Shown: piece by piece, positions 17,576 to 26,043 of the stretch
How positions within the stretch are numbered: the stretch's first letter is position 1
Layout of the letters: every line of letters starts with the position of its first letter
Assembly: GCA_965216195.1 (NCBI GenBank)
Contig: OZ244151.1
Span: 1,178,001-1,242,000 of the forward strand
Origin: Aridibacter sp965216195
Lineage (GTDB): Bacteria > Acidobacteriota > Blastocatellia > Pyrinomonadales > Pyrinomonadaceae
Direction: 5' to 3'
DNA length: 64,000 bases
The notes under the pieces: model-generated
Database searches by the model: none
What the model was told of the DNA's origin: nothing
What the model saw: only the letters and a program-made list of their open reading frames with translations
Program-made: the position numbers and the translations under genes

Positions 17576-18451
17576 TACCGCTTTTGGAATATCGTCAAAA
17601 TTTTCTACGAGCGTAACCCCGACCTCGCTCAAACGCTCAAATTTTCCTTCCCAAGTGCCGCGCCCACCTTCGATGATTGCTCCGGCGTGCGAATAGCGCG
17701 TTCCGCTTTGGGCGTTTTTTCCGCCGATGTATGCGACGATCGGTTTTGTAACTTCTCCCGATTCTACCAAATCCGCAACGCGTTCTTCCTGCGAACCGCC
17801 AATCTCACCAAGCATAACAATCAGATCAGTGTCGTCGTCCGCCTGAAATTCTTTGGCAATATCGGGAAACGTGAAACCGACAACCGAATCGCCGCCGACG
17901 TGAACAATAGTTGAAATTCCAACACCGGTTTGGCAGATGTAATAACCGGTCGAGGCAGACAAACCTCCGCTCCTTGACATCACGCCCACACTACCTTTGT
18001 GAAACCATTCGCGAGCAGTTTCTGCGCGTCCGCCCATCATTCCAAGGACGGCTTTTTCCGGCGACATTACGCCGACGGTGTTTGGTCCGACAAAGTTTGC
18101 GCCGTGTTCCTCTGCCGTTTCGACAATCTCCAAAACGTCGTAAAGCGGTACGCGATCGGGAATTAGCGCTACGAGTTTAACGCCCGCTTCAATAGCTTCG
18201 ATCGCTGCGTTTTTCACCAGCGGTGCGGGAACAAATGCGACGCTGATATCGATTTCGCCTAAGGTATCAATCGTTTCTTTTACCGTATCGAAAACGGGAA
18301 GTCCGTGAACTTCCTGACCGCCGCGTTTTGGCGTGCATCCGCCGACGACGTTTGTGCCGTAGTCCAGCATTAATTTCGCGCGGGCAGATCCTTCGCGTCC
18401 CGTGATGCCCTGAACCATCACTTTTTTGTTTTGGTCAACTAATATCGCCAT
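17528..18451 (-). CDS. Succinyl-CoA-synthetase-like acyl-CoA ligase, alpha subunit
   Basis: 307 residues. N-terminal CoA-binding Rossmann domain (VQGITGREGSARAKLMLDYG, VVGGCTPKRGGQEV) and C-terminal ligase domain carrying the phosphohistidine motif RYSHAGAII near residue 253. The family forms a phosphohistidine intermediate and makes an acyl-CoA from a carboxylate, CoA and NTP with the beta subunit. Its start overlaps the beta gene by 17 nt, indicating coupled translation. The last 11 residues (AHEKHERNEKR) derive from an intergenic repeat arm. With the citryl-CoA-lyase-like gene of the same operon it resembles the two-step citrate-cleavage enzymes (citryl-CoA synthetase plus lyase) of Hydrogenobacter, but substrate is not determined. 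Confidence 0.87.
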   Translation of the reverse strand: MAILVDQNKKVMVQGITGREGSARAKLMLDYGTNVVGGCTPKRGGQEVHGLPVFDTVKETIDTLGEIDISVAFVPAPLVKNAAIEAIEAGVKLVALIPDRVPLYDVLEIVETAEEHGANFVGPNTVGVMSPEKAVLGMMGGRAETAREWFHKGSVGVMSRSGGLSASTGYYICQTGVGISTIVHVGGDSVVGFTFPDIAKEFQADDDTDLIVMLGEIGGSQEERVADLVESGEVTKPIVAYIGGKNAQSGTRYSHAGAIIEGGRGTWEGKFERLSEVGVTLVENFDDIPKAVKERLAHEKHERNEKR

Positions 18452-20024
18452 TTAGTCCTTCAATCGGGAACTCGATTTTTACAGCACCGTTTCCACCTTC
18501 CAAAGCTACGAATTCGCACGCGAGACACTCTACGCACTTTCCTTTTTGAGCTTCATCTTCTGAGATCGATAAAACAGGCTTTCCTTCATCATCCGCTTTT
18601 AGAATGCCCGCAGGACAGGAACTAACGATCTTTTTGGTGAGTTCTCCGTCAAATTTTGAGTGGTCAAATGAAACTGAGCCTGTTCGGGAATCGAACACAT
18701 AAGTTCCATTTTGATTTATCCTTTGCACACTCCCTTGCGGTCGTGTTTCTGCCTTTTTAATCACGGTAGTCTCTACGTTCTCTGTGGCTGAAATCAATTC
18801 TTTCAAACGGCCGGCACAGAATTCAGCGGAATGCTGCTTTCGGTAAACCTCTATCGGCGCTGGCAAATCAGCCGAAAATTCTTCAATCAATTTTTTTGCT
18901 TCCATTTCGCCGTTGCCGCCGAGACGCAAAACCGCTGGTATCTCTGGACGAACATCGCGAAATGCTTTTAAGATCGCTCGTGCTAATCCAAACTGTTCCT
19001 GGCTTGCGACACCCGAACCGCTCATAAAATATCCCTTGATGCCGGGAATCGAAAGAACAATTCTCGCTGCCCGATAAACCTTGGAAGCAGGAGGGTTACC
19101 GCTTGTGTCGACATAGCAAGCAGGCGATAAACCCTGTCTTTTTGCAGCATCAAGGCTCGCCATCGAACCGCCGCCGCCAGCGCCGTGGAAACCGATTTTG
19201 ATCGAGTCCTGAGTCCCAAGTCCGGAGTCCAACGTCCGTTTTCCGTTACTTTGGACCGTGGACTTTGGACTTGGGACTTCATCCGGGATTTCCACAAAAA
19301 AGAACGTTCCGCGAAAGTCGTCCTTTTCGTACTCCCACGCGATTCTTTCTAATTTTGTCGGTGCGTGTCCGAGTTCGCGGGCGATCTCTATACCAAGATC
19401 TTCGTGCCTGAAAACAGCATAATCATCGACTGAAATTCGGCAGTCTAGTGCGACTAAGCGCCCATCTTTTAATAGTGCGAGCGGATTGATTTCAGCAGTA
19501 CGAGCTTCGGTAGCTTTAGCAACCCCGTAAAGTTTTTGCAGGATTTTGGCAATCTTCTCATCGCTACAGATCGCTTTTATTTCCTCAAGCGAAGGCTCCT
19601 TACGGATGGAGCATACAAGGCTTTTCATTGAATCGCTCCGCTCTTCAATACCGCTTCCGCCAGAATCAGAGAAGAGGAGCGTCGGTCGCTTTAAGCGATC
19701 GTCAATAATAAAACCCAGGTAAAATTCGTTTTCTATTTCAGCTTTTTCATCGATCAGGACTGCTTCGCATTGATTTCCGGCGATGGTTTTACCGAGCATT
19801 TCGGAAGCGGCTTGCTCAGCCACCAACGGGGATGCGGCAAACTTAATTCCACCGGAGGCGGCTCGCGAAGTAGAGTGGATTTGCGCTTTTACGACGACTT
19901 CACAGCCGAGTTCTTCAGCGATCTCCTTTGCCTCTTCCTGAGTTTTTGCCAAATTTCCGCGCGGAATCGCAATGCCGTTATCAGCTAAAATTCGTTTTGC
20001 CTGATGTTCGTGTAACTGAGCCAT
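18435..20024 (-). CDS. Succinyl-CoA-synthetase-like acyl-CoA ligase, beta subunit with C-terminal ferredoxin-like domain
   Basis: 529 residues against roughly 390 for a usual SCS beta chain. Residues about 1-245 are an ATP-grasp domain (QAKRILADNGIAIPRG, VVVKAQIHS, EINPLALLKDG). About 275-415 is the CoA-ligase domain (GFHGAGGGGSMASLDAAK, LRLGGNGEMEAKK). The C-terminus adds C470-P-A-G, then C497-x2-C500-x2-C503, the cysteine pattern of FixX-type ferredoxins. Between ATP-grasp and ligase domains is a Ser/Thr/Gln-rich insert encoded by a hairpin repeat (19204-19280). No Shine-Dalgarno is evident; a palindromic operator lies 15 nt upstream (20039-20058). The redox cluster is unexpected in this enzyme family. 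Confidence 0.82.
   Translation of the reverse strand: MAQLHEHQAKRILADNGIAIPRGNLAKTQEEAKEIAEELGCEVVVKAQIHSTSRAASGGIKFAASPLVAEQAASEMLGKTIAGNQCEAVLIDEKAEIENEFYLGFIIDDRLKRPTLLFSDSGGSGIEERSDSMKSLVCSIRKEPSLEEIKAICSDEKIAKILQKLYGVAKATEARTAEINPLALLKDGRLVALDCRISVDDYAVFRHEDLGIEIARELGHAPTKLERIAWEYEKDDFRGTFFFVEIPDEVPSPKSTVQSNGKRTLDSGLGTQDSIKIGFHGAGGGGSMASLDAAKRQGLSPACYVDTSGNPPASKVYRAARIVLSIPGIKGYFMSGSGVASQEQFGLARAILKAFRDVRPEIPAVLRLGGNGEMEAKKLIEEFSADLPAPIEVYRKQHSAEFCAGRLKELISATENVETTVIKKAETRPQGSVQRINQNGTYVFDSRTGSVSFDHSKFDGELTKKIVSSCPAGILKADDEGKPVLSISEDEAQKGKCVECLACEFVALEGGNGAVKIEFPIEGLNGDIS
19204..19280. repeat. Hairpin repeat inserted in frame in the CoA-ligase beta gene
   Basis: Two arms of AGTCC/GGACT units, about 19211-19237 and 19253-19280, are near-perfect reverse complements (about 27 bp) around a short loop. 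Units such as GAGTCCCAAGTCC and GGACTTGGGACTTC recur. It has the same build as the intergenic repeat pairs elsewhere in the window but lies within an open reading frame, encoding a low-complexity linker between two enzyme domains. Confidence 0.85.
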
Positions 20025-20038
20025 TTCAATTTATCGAT

Positions 20039-20058
20039 TTGTTATAAGTCTATAACAA
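20039..20058. promoter_or_regulatory. Perfect copy of the shared 20-bp palindromic operator
   Basis: TTGTTATA-AGTC-TATAACAA, a perfect 8+4+8 palindrome, 15 nt upstream of the CoA-ligase beta ATG and inside the long minus-strand operon (gap 20025-20122). Related sites lie at 23028, 29533, 35119 and 41247. It probably marks an internal, separately regulated promoter; no good -35 box was found for it. Confidence 0.75.
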
Positions 20059-20122
20059 TTTGAGACGGAAATCTATCTAGGCGGGCGCAATCGTGGATAC
20101 TTAAGTAGGGAAACGGGGAAGT

Positions 20123-21511
20123 TTAGACGGCTTCTGAAACTATTCGTCGGGCGCTAAAAATCTCCATCAAATCGGAGATACTCTCAACATTTTCGAGGTC
20201 GTAGATCCTTTCAAATGCACGTTCCTGTTGCGGTTCACTAAGTACTTCCTCCGCCAGAACCGTAAATTTCCTTTTAAGTTCTTCGGTTGAGAGCTGATCG
20301 CGTGGATCGCCTTTGGGATAGGCACGCTCCTTTTCCAGGGATTTGCCGTCAACAGTTCTTATAACTACCTTACAGGGCTGTTCAGCAGGGAATCTTTCTT
20401 CAAACAAAGGTTCAAGTAATGCTTTAACTTTTGGTACGTTAGTTAGTATCGTTGCGTCCTTTAAGACTTCAGGGGAAAACTGCTCTGGAGTGAGTTCGCG
20501 ATTTACAACGGCGGCGGCGATACAATAAGGGAGCGAATGGTCAGCGGTTTCGCGGGAGTCGATTATATACTTTTTCTCGTCCGCCAGAATTTCCGCCGCA
20601 CGCTGCAACGTGTGAATCTCAATCGTTTCAATATCTTCCGGCTTCAGATCGTTTTCGATCACCAAATCCAAAACGGCAGAGATCGGGGCATGGGTCAGAG
20701 CTTCACACGGGAAGGGCTTGATTGAGCAATCGACAATCTTAAACGTTTCGCCAAGTCCATCGGTCAAAACCTCTGGCTTCCAATCTTCTCCAATTGCATC
20801 AAAGAGCCCTTCGCGCCCTTCAAAAATACGCGCCGGACCTTTGTAACCATTTTGAGCCATCAGCGCTGCGAAAACACCCGCTTCGGTCGCCATCGGATCG
20901 ACAGTGTTTTTCATCATCGTCAAGGTTCCGGCGGTAACTGCGCCAAGCGTTACCGAATGCGAACCGGCTATTCCGACCGCGTTTACAATTTGATCGACGT
21001 CCATTCCGAGCATTTTTCCGGCGACAACCGGAGCGATGAAGGAAGTTAGCGTAGCGTGATGAAGCCCGAGTTCGCGAATTCCTGGAAACGCTGCTTCCAT
21101 AATTCGCATTTCGAGTTCGTAGGCGATCACGGTAGCGACAATCAGGTCTTTTCCACTTCGATTTTCTCTTTCTCCAACACAAAAAGCGGCGGGCAGAAGA
21201 TCGCTCGGATGCGAAGGATCTTGCTTCCAGTAAACGTCGTTGTAATCGAGCGCTCGAATCGCTAAACCGTTTATAAGCGAGGCGCTTCGAACGTCTGTTT
21301 TGAGGTCAGAACCGATAACCGAGCATTCATCGCGACCGCCGATATCTCGAAACGTTTCCTCGAGAACTCTGAAATCCTCAGTTTTCGAACCACCCAAGGC
21401 GCAGCCAAAGCTGTCGTAAATAAACATCTTTGCAGCGTTTACAACTTCTTCGGGAATTTGCTCGAATTTGAGATTAACGGCGTATTCAGCCCATTGTTGA
21501 GAGATAGTCAT
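20123..21511 (-). CDS. MmgE/PrpD-family dehydratase/isomerase
   Basis: 462 residues covering the full MmgE/PrpD fold. Family signatures seen include the N-terminal FIYDSFGCALGG, the LDYNDVYWKQDPSHPSDLLPAA block, an active-site region LHHATLTSFIAP, GTLTMMKNTVDPMATEAG and the C-terminal lid domain with FPCEALTHAPISAVLDL. Members include 2-methylcitrate dehydratase and cis-aconitate decarboxylase and act on tricarboxylates or related polycarboxylates. The neighbours are a CoA ligase and a citryl-CoA-lyase-like enzyme. Together they suggest degradation of a citrate-like acid (inference). Confidence 0.9.
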   Translation of the reverse strand: MTISQQWAEYAVNLKFEQIPEEVVNAAKMFIYDSFGCALGGSKTEDFRVLEETFRDIGGRDECSVIGSDLKTDVRSASLINGLAIRALDYNDVYWKQDPSHPSDLLPAAFCVGERENRSGKDLIVATVIAYELEMRIMEAAFPGIRELGLHHATLTSFIAPVVAGKMLGMDVDQIVNAVGIAGSHSVTLGAVTAGTLTMMKNTVDPMATEAGVFAALMAQNGYKGPARIFEGREGLFDAIGEDWKPEVLTDGLGETFKIVDCSIKPFPCEALTHAPISAVLDLVIENDLKPEDIETIEIHTLQRAAEILADEKKYIIDSRETADHSLPYCIAAAVVNRELTPEQFSPEVLKDATILTNVPKVKALLEPLFEERFPAEQPCKVVIRTVDGKSLEKERAYPKGDPRDQLSTEELKRKFTVLAEEVLSEPQQERAFERIYDLENVESISDLMEIFSARRIVSEAV

Positions 21512-21626
21512 AAGTCAGTAATCAGTGGTCAGTCGTCAGTGGTCAGTCGTCAGTGGTCGGTCGTCAGCAGTCGGTTTGGAGAATCCCAAACTGATCACTG
21601 GCCATAGACCATAGACCACTGCTCAG
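21512..21626. repeat. GTCAGTGGTC tandem/inverted repeat
   Basis: Left part (21512-21574) is several imperfect copies of CAGTGGTCAGTCGT; right part (21591-21626) holds the inverted flavour (GACCATAGACCACTG). A perfect hairpin GTTTGG-agaatc-CCAAAC lies between them. It fills the gap between the MmgE/PrpD and HD genes and reaches the HD gene's stop region. Confidence 0.8.
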
Positions 21627-22195
21627 AACGGTCTTTTCTTACTTACAAGATCAAAATCGATAAAATCTGCATGGTGAAAAATCACGGATTCGTTTGAGCG
21701 CACCATCATTTCACCTTCTTTGGAGTGGGTTGCAATCACATGCTGAACCTCAGGCGGAATGCCGCGCTTATGTGCCATCGCGACTCCAATAAATGGATGT
21801 CGAAGGTGATCGCCCCGTCCGGCTTTTGTAATCTCGCCGTTTTCATTTTCCTGATATTCAATGAGTTTGCCGACGTCTGCCAACAGCGCACCAGAAATCA
21901 AATGGTCTTTATCCAGTCGGGTTCGTTCTTCATAGGCTTCTTTTAAAACATCGTGGACTGCGATACACATTTTGCAAACGGTTCGAACGTGTTCGATAAA
22001 GGTTATGTTGCAATTCTCCACGTGCACTGAAAACGGCATTTTCATGACCGTTTCCCAACTCCAGCCGCCCTCTTTGACGGCGTCTTCCCAAACCTGAATA
22101 GTTTTAAGGCGCAAATCCGCGTCCTCTATTAAATCAAACTCAGGGATGGCTTCCACGAGCGTTTCGCTCAAACTTTTTTCAACTTCAGGTTGCAT
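21623..22195 (-). CDS. HD-domain-like protein with altered HD motif
   Basis: 190 residues. The arrangement H...HD...H...H of HD phosphohydrolases is recognisable (EHVRTVCKMC, SGALLADVGKL, LRHPFIGVAMAHKRGIPPEVQHVIATHS), but the signature HD dipeptide reads AD, losing one metal-binding histidine. It may still bind a ligand or a single metal. It lies between the citryl-CoA-lyase-like gene (23 bp upstream) and MmgE/PrpD. HD proteins of this type recur in catabolic operons but the role is unknown. Confidence 0.75.
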   Translation of the reverse strand: MQPEVEKSLSETLVEAIPEFDLIEDADLRLKTIQVWEDAVKEGGWSWETVMKMPFSVHVENCNITFIEHVRTVCKMCIAVHDVLKEAYEERTRLDKDHLISGALLADVGKLIEYQENENGEITKAGRGDHLRHPFIGVAMAHKRGIPPEVQHVIATHSKEGEMMVRSNESVIFHHADFIDFDLVSKKRPF

Positions 22196-22218
22196 AGTTT
22201 TGCTTCGAGGGCGATCAA

Positions 22219-22974
22219 CTAAACCTCAAACTCGTAATTGTTAATATCTACTGTTCGCAGCGGCGGATTATTTTCCTGTTCTTCAACCGCGTGCGCGACT
22301 AGTCCCGGAACACGTGCGATCATAAAAATGCCGTTTGCTATTTTGGGCGGGAACTCCATCTCACACAATAGGGCAGCAATCGCTCCATCGGCATTTATCG
22401 GCAGGTTCTTTCCCGTTTTCTCCGTCAGGACCTTTTCAATAGCTAACGTTTGGTCGACAAACTTTCCAGCGAGGCCAAGCTCTTCAGCCAAATCAAACAA
22501 ACGGGTTGTTCGGGGATCAGACGTGTGGTGTCTGTGGCCGAAACCTGAGACTCTGATTTTGTTTGATCGATAAATATCCGCTAATTTTTCGGCAGCTTGA
22601 AGTGTATCTAAACCATCAGTTTCCTGCAATTTGACCGCTTCAGATATTGCCATCATCGACTTTTCAATTGCGCCGCCATGATACTCATTTATTGCCAAGA
22701 TACCAGCAGCAACTGCAGAATTCAGGCTCGCACCCGTATTTGCAACCGTGACCGTAGAGATCGTTGAGGGAGGTTTAACACCGTGGTCTATTACGGAGAC
22801 GATTATTGCTTCGAGCAGTTTCGCTTCGTTTTCGGTTGGAAGTTTTCCTATTAAAAGAAGAAACAAAACCTCACCAAAAGATCGTTTGCCGATTAATTCC
22901 TCAATCGGATTTCCGCGGAGAGAAATCTTTTCGTCGTTAACCCATGAGATAGAAGTTTTTCGTTTATGCGTCAT
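22219..22974 (-). CDS. Citryl-CoA-lyase-like short citrate-synthase-fold protein
   Basis: 251 residues, far shorter than citrate synthase (about 430) and like the citryl-CoA lyase / ATP-citrate-lyase C-terminal module. Conserved features are the N-terminal LIGKRSFGEVLFLLLIGKLP, the histidine motif SGFGHRHHTSDPRTTRL matching the citrate-synthase G-x-G-H...DPR motif, and a C-terminal IARVPGLVAHAVEEQ. It would cleave a citryl-CoA-type ester to an oxoacid and an acyl-CoA, or run the reverse. First gene of the minus-strand operon; a TATAAT 6 nt before its ATG would give a nearly leaderless transcript. Confidence 0.82.
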   Translation of the reverse strand: MTHKRKTSISWVNDEKISLRGNPIEELIGKRSFGEVLFLLLIGKLPTENEAKLLEAIIVSVIDHGVKPPSTISTVTVANTGASLNSAVAAGILAINEYHGGAIEKSMMAISEAVKLQETDGLDTLQAAEKLADIYRSNKIRVSGFGHRHHTSDPRTTRLFDLAEELGLAGKFVDQTLAIEKVLTEKTGKNLPINADGAIAALLCEMEFPPKIANGIFMIARVPGLVAHAVEEQENNPPLRTVDINNYEFEV

Positions 22975-23016
22975 TAATCAATTATATAGACAATTAACAA
23001 AATGTTAAAAATATCG

Positions 23017-23047
23017 TTGACAAAAATTTGTTCTTAATCTATAACAA
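23017..23047 (+). promoter_or_regulatory. Sigma-70 promoter with embedded palindromic operator
   Basis: TTGACA (23017-23022), 17-bp spacer, TATAAC (23040-23045): a near-consensus promoter facing the TonB-dependent receptor at 23152. The operator TTGTTCTT-AATC-TATAACAA occupies 23028-23047 and covers spacer and -10, so binding would block this promoter and could also affect the divergent citryl-CoA-lyase operon starting at 22974. Confidence 0.75.
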
Positions 23048-23151
23048 ATACATTGCCAGATAACCTTAAATAGGTCAAGATATAGAAAATGAAATTCGTC
23101 CTTCTTATAACACGAATCGGTTAATAGCTAATTTCGAAAGGAGAGAAAGTT

Positions 23152-25962
23152 ATGTTTGCGTCAGTAAAAAGAGGCGGTCTCGTGATCGCGGGGATTATTA
23201 TGTTTGCGGCTGCTGTTTTTGGACAAAATGGCAACAGCATATCCGGTAGCGTAACCGACTCTACCGGTGCGGTTGTCAATGGGGCGGAGGTAAAAGCAAT
23301 AAAGATCGGATCGACCCAGGAAATAACGACCGTAAGCGATACCGAGGGAAAATATGTTTTTTCGGGCCTTGCTGCTGGCTCGTACCGAGTTTCTGCAACT
23401 GCGGATGGATTTGCGACCAGCGCAGAAAACGTGCTTCTGTCTGGTGGTGACAGTAAAACCTTAGATTTCTCTCTTTCGCCGGGGGCCATTACTGACACGG
23501 TGACGGTTACAGCGGGTAAGGGAACCGGACGAATAGCAACTGAAGTTCCGCAACCAATTACCGTTACAACATCGGATCAAATCGAAAAACGTGCGCCGGC
23601 CTCAACGTTCGAAGCGATGGAGAGAGCGCCAAACCTTGGTGTTATTGAAACCAATCCTGCTCGGCAAAGACCACGTTTGCGGGGTCTTTCGTCAAACCGC
23701 GTTCTGATCGTGGTTGATGGCGAAAAACTTAACAACGCCAGGTCTGACCCGACGGCGAGTGGAGCTCCAATTGCAATTATCGACCCCGCAGAGCTCGAAG
23801 CAGTAGAAGTAGTGGCAGGTTCGGGATCGAGTCTTTATGGTTCGGATGCGATGGGCGGGACGATAAACTTGATTACTAAGAGCCCGAAAAGACCGGATGA
23901 AGGCATTTTGGTTGGGATTCGCCTCGGCGGTAACTACTTCTCCAACGGGAAAATCAGACGAGGGAACGCAACGCTTAACGCAAGTAATCAAACGTTTGCT
24001 TTTCGTGCGAGCGGTTCGCTTTATAAAAATGAAAACTACAATATGGGCGGTGAGGCGGTATCGCTTCAACAAGTTCTCGATATCGGCAACTTTTATTTGA
24101 CTCTGCCAGGCAATAATGCGACAGGATACCCGGTTTTTGACCTTCCGGCCGGATCCGAGATTCTAAATGGGGAGGGAAGCGGCGGCGGTATGCAGTTTGA
24201 TATGTGGTTTTTCCCGAGTGAGAATCATATCTTCCGTGGACGCTATTTGGGACGAGATGAAGGATTTAACGGGAACGCATTTTCCGGACCTCCTTACGAG
24301 GCGCAAGAACGCTACGCGGACTTTCGCGATTTCAGAAAGTTTGGACTTCGCTACGAGGGACTGGATTTCAGCAGTTTCTTGCCGCGTGTTGCCGTAAACT
24401 ATTATAGGCAAAAGAATTCGCGGCCCCAAAATCAGTTTACCTGGACAAACGAAGCGGCTGGCGGAAGCTATATAAACAATACGACCTTTAGTGGCCTGCG
24501 ATCTATTTTCACGCCACGAAGTTTCGTTCATAACCAAAACACGATTACATCATACGGCATCGACCTACAAGCAACATTGATGCCTTTTACCGGAATGCTT
24601 GTAACGGTCGGCGGAGGTAAAACAAACGACTTTTCGTCGGATCTATTTATCTCGTCCGCGGCTGGTCTCGTAAACGGGGTTCGAAGTCAGGTTGGAAGCG
24701 AAACCGTAGGTGCGAGTTCGCCTGATTCTACTTATACAGACAACAATTTCTATGTACAGGCGGAATTTGATCGGGTTCGTTGGGTAAGAGTTACCGGTGG
24801 GTTGCGTTACGACAATTGGGTAACGGAGGCGCTCCCGACGACAGGTTTCCCCCTGAGTACGGAATCGACAGTGCTAAATGCAGTCGAGCCGCTTTTCCTG
24901 GCTGATCCGAGAGGATTGGCTGAAGTTGCTTCGGCGTATCCGCGGCTGAGAGATTTGGCTGCTGGAAACGGATCGGCGGGTTCGGACAGCACATCCTGGG
25001 CTGGTAACTTTGGGATAGTTGGCCGTCTGCCGGGAGGAATTAATCCTTATTTTAGAGTTGCCAACAGCTATCGTGAACCCGGTATTACAGAGCGTTATCT
25101 GATTCGAAACTTTGCGCCATTTTCCTTTTTCGCACCGCTTGTGATTGGTAACCCAAATCTCCAGCCAGAGAAAGGCTTAAACTACGATGTTGGGGTAAAG
25201 GTTCAGAGGAGCATCTTTAATTTCTCTTTGGGCTATTTCCACAACAAGATCGAAAACTTAACCGTTTTTGCTCCAGGGCAAAGCTATTGCACGCCGCCGG
25301 CTCCGCCATTTTTACCTGGTGGGTTTGCGTCATTATTTATCGTGCCAGGCTGCCCACCGTTTCAGGCGATTGTGAATGTAAACGCGAGAATCAATCAGTC
25401 TGAAGCAACGATCAAGGGTTGGGAATCAACCGCTGAGGCGAGTATTTCTCTTGGCGATATGGGGAGTCTAAATCCATTTTACTCGCTGGGTCTATTGCAC
25501 GGAACGAATGAAACGCCTACGCAGTCACAGCTCGACGTGTTAAACCAGATTCAGTCTGCGGCGTCGCCGATAGAGCTTTCTGGCTCGGCGAGTGATTTTC
25601 CTTTGAGAAATATAACGCCGTTTAGATTGCTTGGCGGAGCGCAGTATCTTGACGCGAAGGGAAGATTTTTTGCGGAATATAATTTCCGGCATCAGGCTCA
25701 GGTAAAACGAGCTGATCCAAATCTCTTTCTTGGAACGACTTTGATTAACTACGGCACCTTCAAGGCACTGGATTCGTTTACAAAACATTCGATCAAGGGT
25801 GGGTACACCTGGACGAATGAAAGTTATAAAATCGGCTTAACTGCTGGTGTGGATAATTTCCTGGACACTCTTTTTTGGGAACATTTCCAGACCGCTCCTG
25901 CTCCGGGAAGAAGCTTTATTTTTGGAGCGACTTTTGAGGTGTTTAATTTCTTTAAGAAATAG
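23152..25962 (+). CDS. TonB-dependent outer-membrane receptor with carboxypeptidase-regulatory domain
   Basis: 936 residues. Signal peptide (to about residue 25, VFGQ), carboxypeptidase-regulatory-like domain at about 28-110 (SISGSVTDSTGAVVNGAEVKA), plug domain at about 125-245 (RPRLRGLSSNRVLIVVDGEKLNN, VEVVAGSGSSLYGSDAMGGTINLITK), then a 22-strand-type barrel ending in FEVFNFFKK. The plug is of the classical siderophore/vitamin/heme receptor type, unlike the Oar-like receptor at 6040. An RBS AAAGGAGAG precedes the ATG. Its promoter contains the shared operator, so it probably imports the substrate handled by the catabolic island. Followed 81 bp later by a CpcT/CpeT-like gene. Confidence 0.93.
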   Translation: MFASVKRGGLVIAGIIMFAAAVFGQNGNSISGSVTDSTGAVVNGAEVKAIKIGSTQEITTVSDTEGKYVFSGLAAGSYRVSATADGFATSAENVLLSGGDSKTLDFSLSPGAITDTVTVTAGKGTGRIATEVPQPITVTTSDQIEKRAPASTFEAMERAPNLGVIETNPARQRPRLRGLSSNRVLIVVDGEKLNNARSDPTASGAPIAIIDPAELEAVEVVAGSGSSLYGSDAMGGTINLITKSPKRPDEGILVGIRLGGNYFSNGKIRRGNATLNASNQTFAFRASGSLYKNENYNMGGEAVSLQQVLDIGNFYLTLPGNNATGYPVFDLPAGSEILNGEGSGGGMQFDMWFFPSENHIFRGRYLGRDEGFNGNAFSGPPYEAQERYADFRDFRKFGLRYEGLDFSSFLPRVAVNYYRQKNSRPQNQFTWTNEAAGGSYINNTTFSGLRSIFTPRSFVHNQNTITSYGIDLQATLMPFTGMLVTVGGGKTNDFSSDLFISSAAGLVNGVRSQVGSETVGASSPDSTYTDNNFYVQAEFDRVRWVRVTGGLRYDNWVTEALPTTGFPLSTESTVLNAVEPLFLADPRGLAEVASAYPRLRDLAAGNGSAGSDSTSWAGNFGIVGRLPGGINPYFRVANSYREPGITERYLIRNFAPFSFFAPLVIGNPNLQPEKGLNYDVGVKVQRSIFNFSLGYFHNKIENLTVFAPGQSYCTPPAPPFLPGGFASLFIVPGCPPFQAIVNVNARINQSEATIKGWESTAEASISLGDMGSLNPFYSLGLLHGTNETPTQSQLDVLNQIQSAASPIELSGSASDFPLRNITPFRLLGGAQYLDAKGRFFAEYNFRHQAQVKRADPNLFLGTTLINYGTFKALDSFTKHSIKGGYTWTNESYKIGLTAGVDNFLDTLFWEHFQTAPAPGRSFIFGATFEVFNFFKK

Positions 25963-26043
25963 TAGGTAAGAAAAATGTAAAAGGACATTCGCGGGAATCC
26001 GGGCGGCGAAATTTGAGCCACGGTTTCCTGCGATTTTTTTATT

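Noticed and set aside
22981..23000. Extra operator copy at ATTATATA-GACA-ATTAACAA.
   Set aside because: Only one arm resembles the consensus, so it is too weak to claim.
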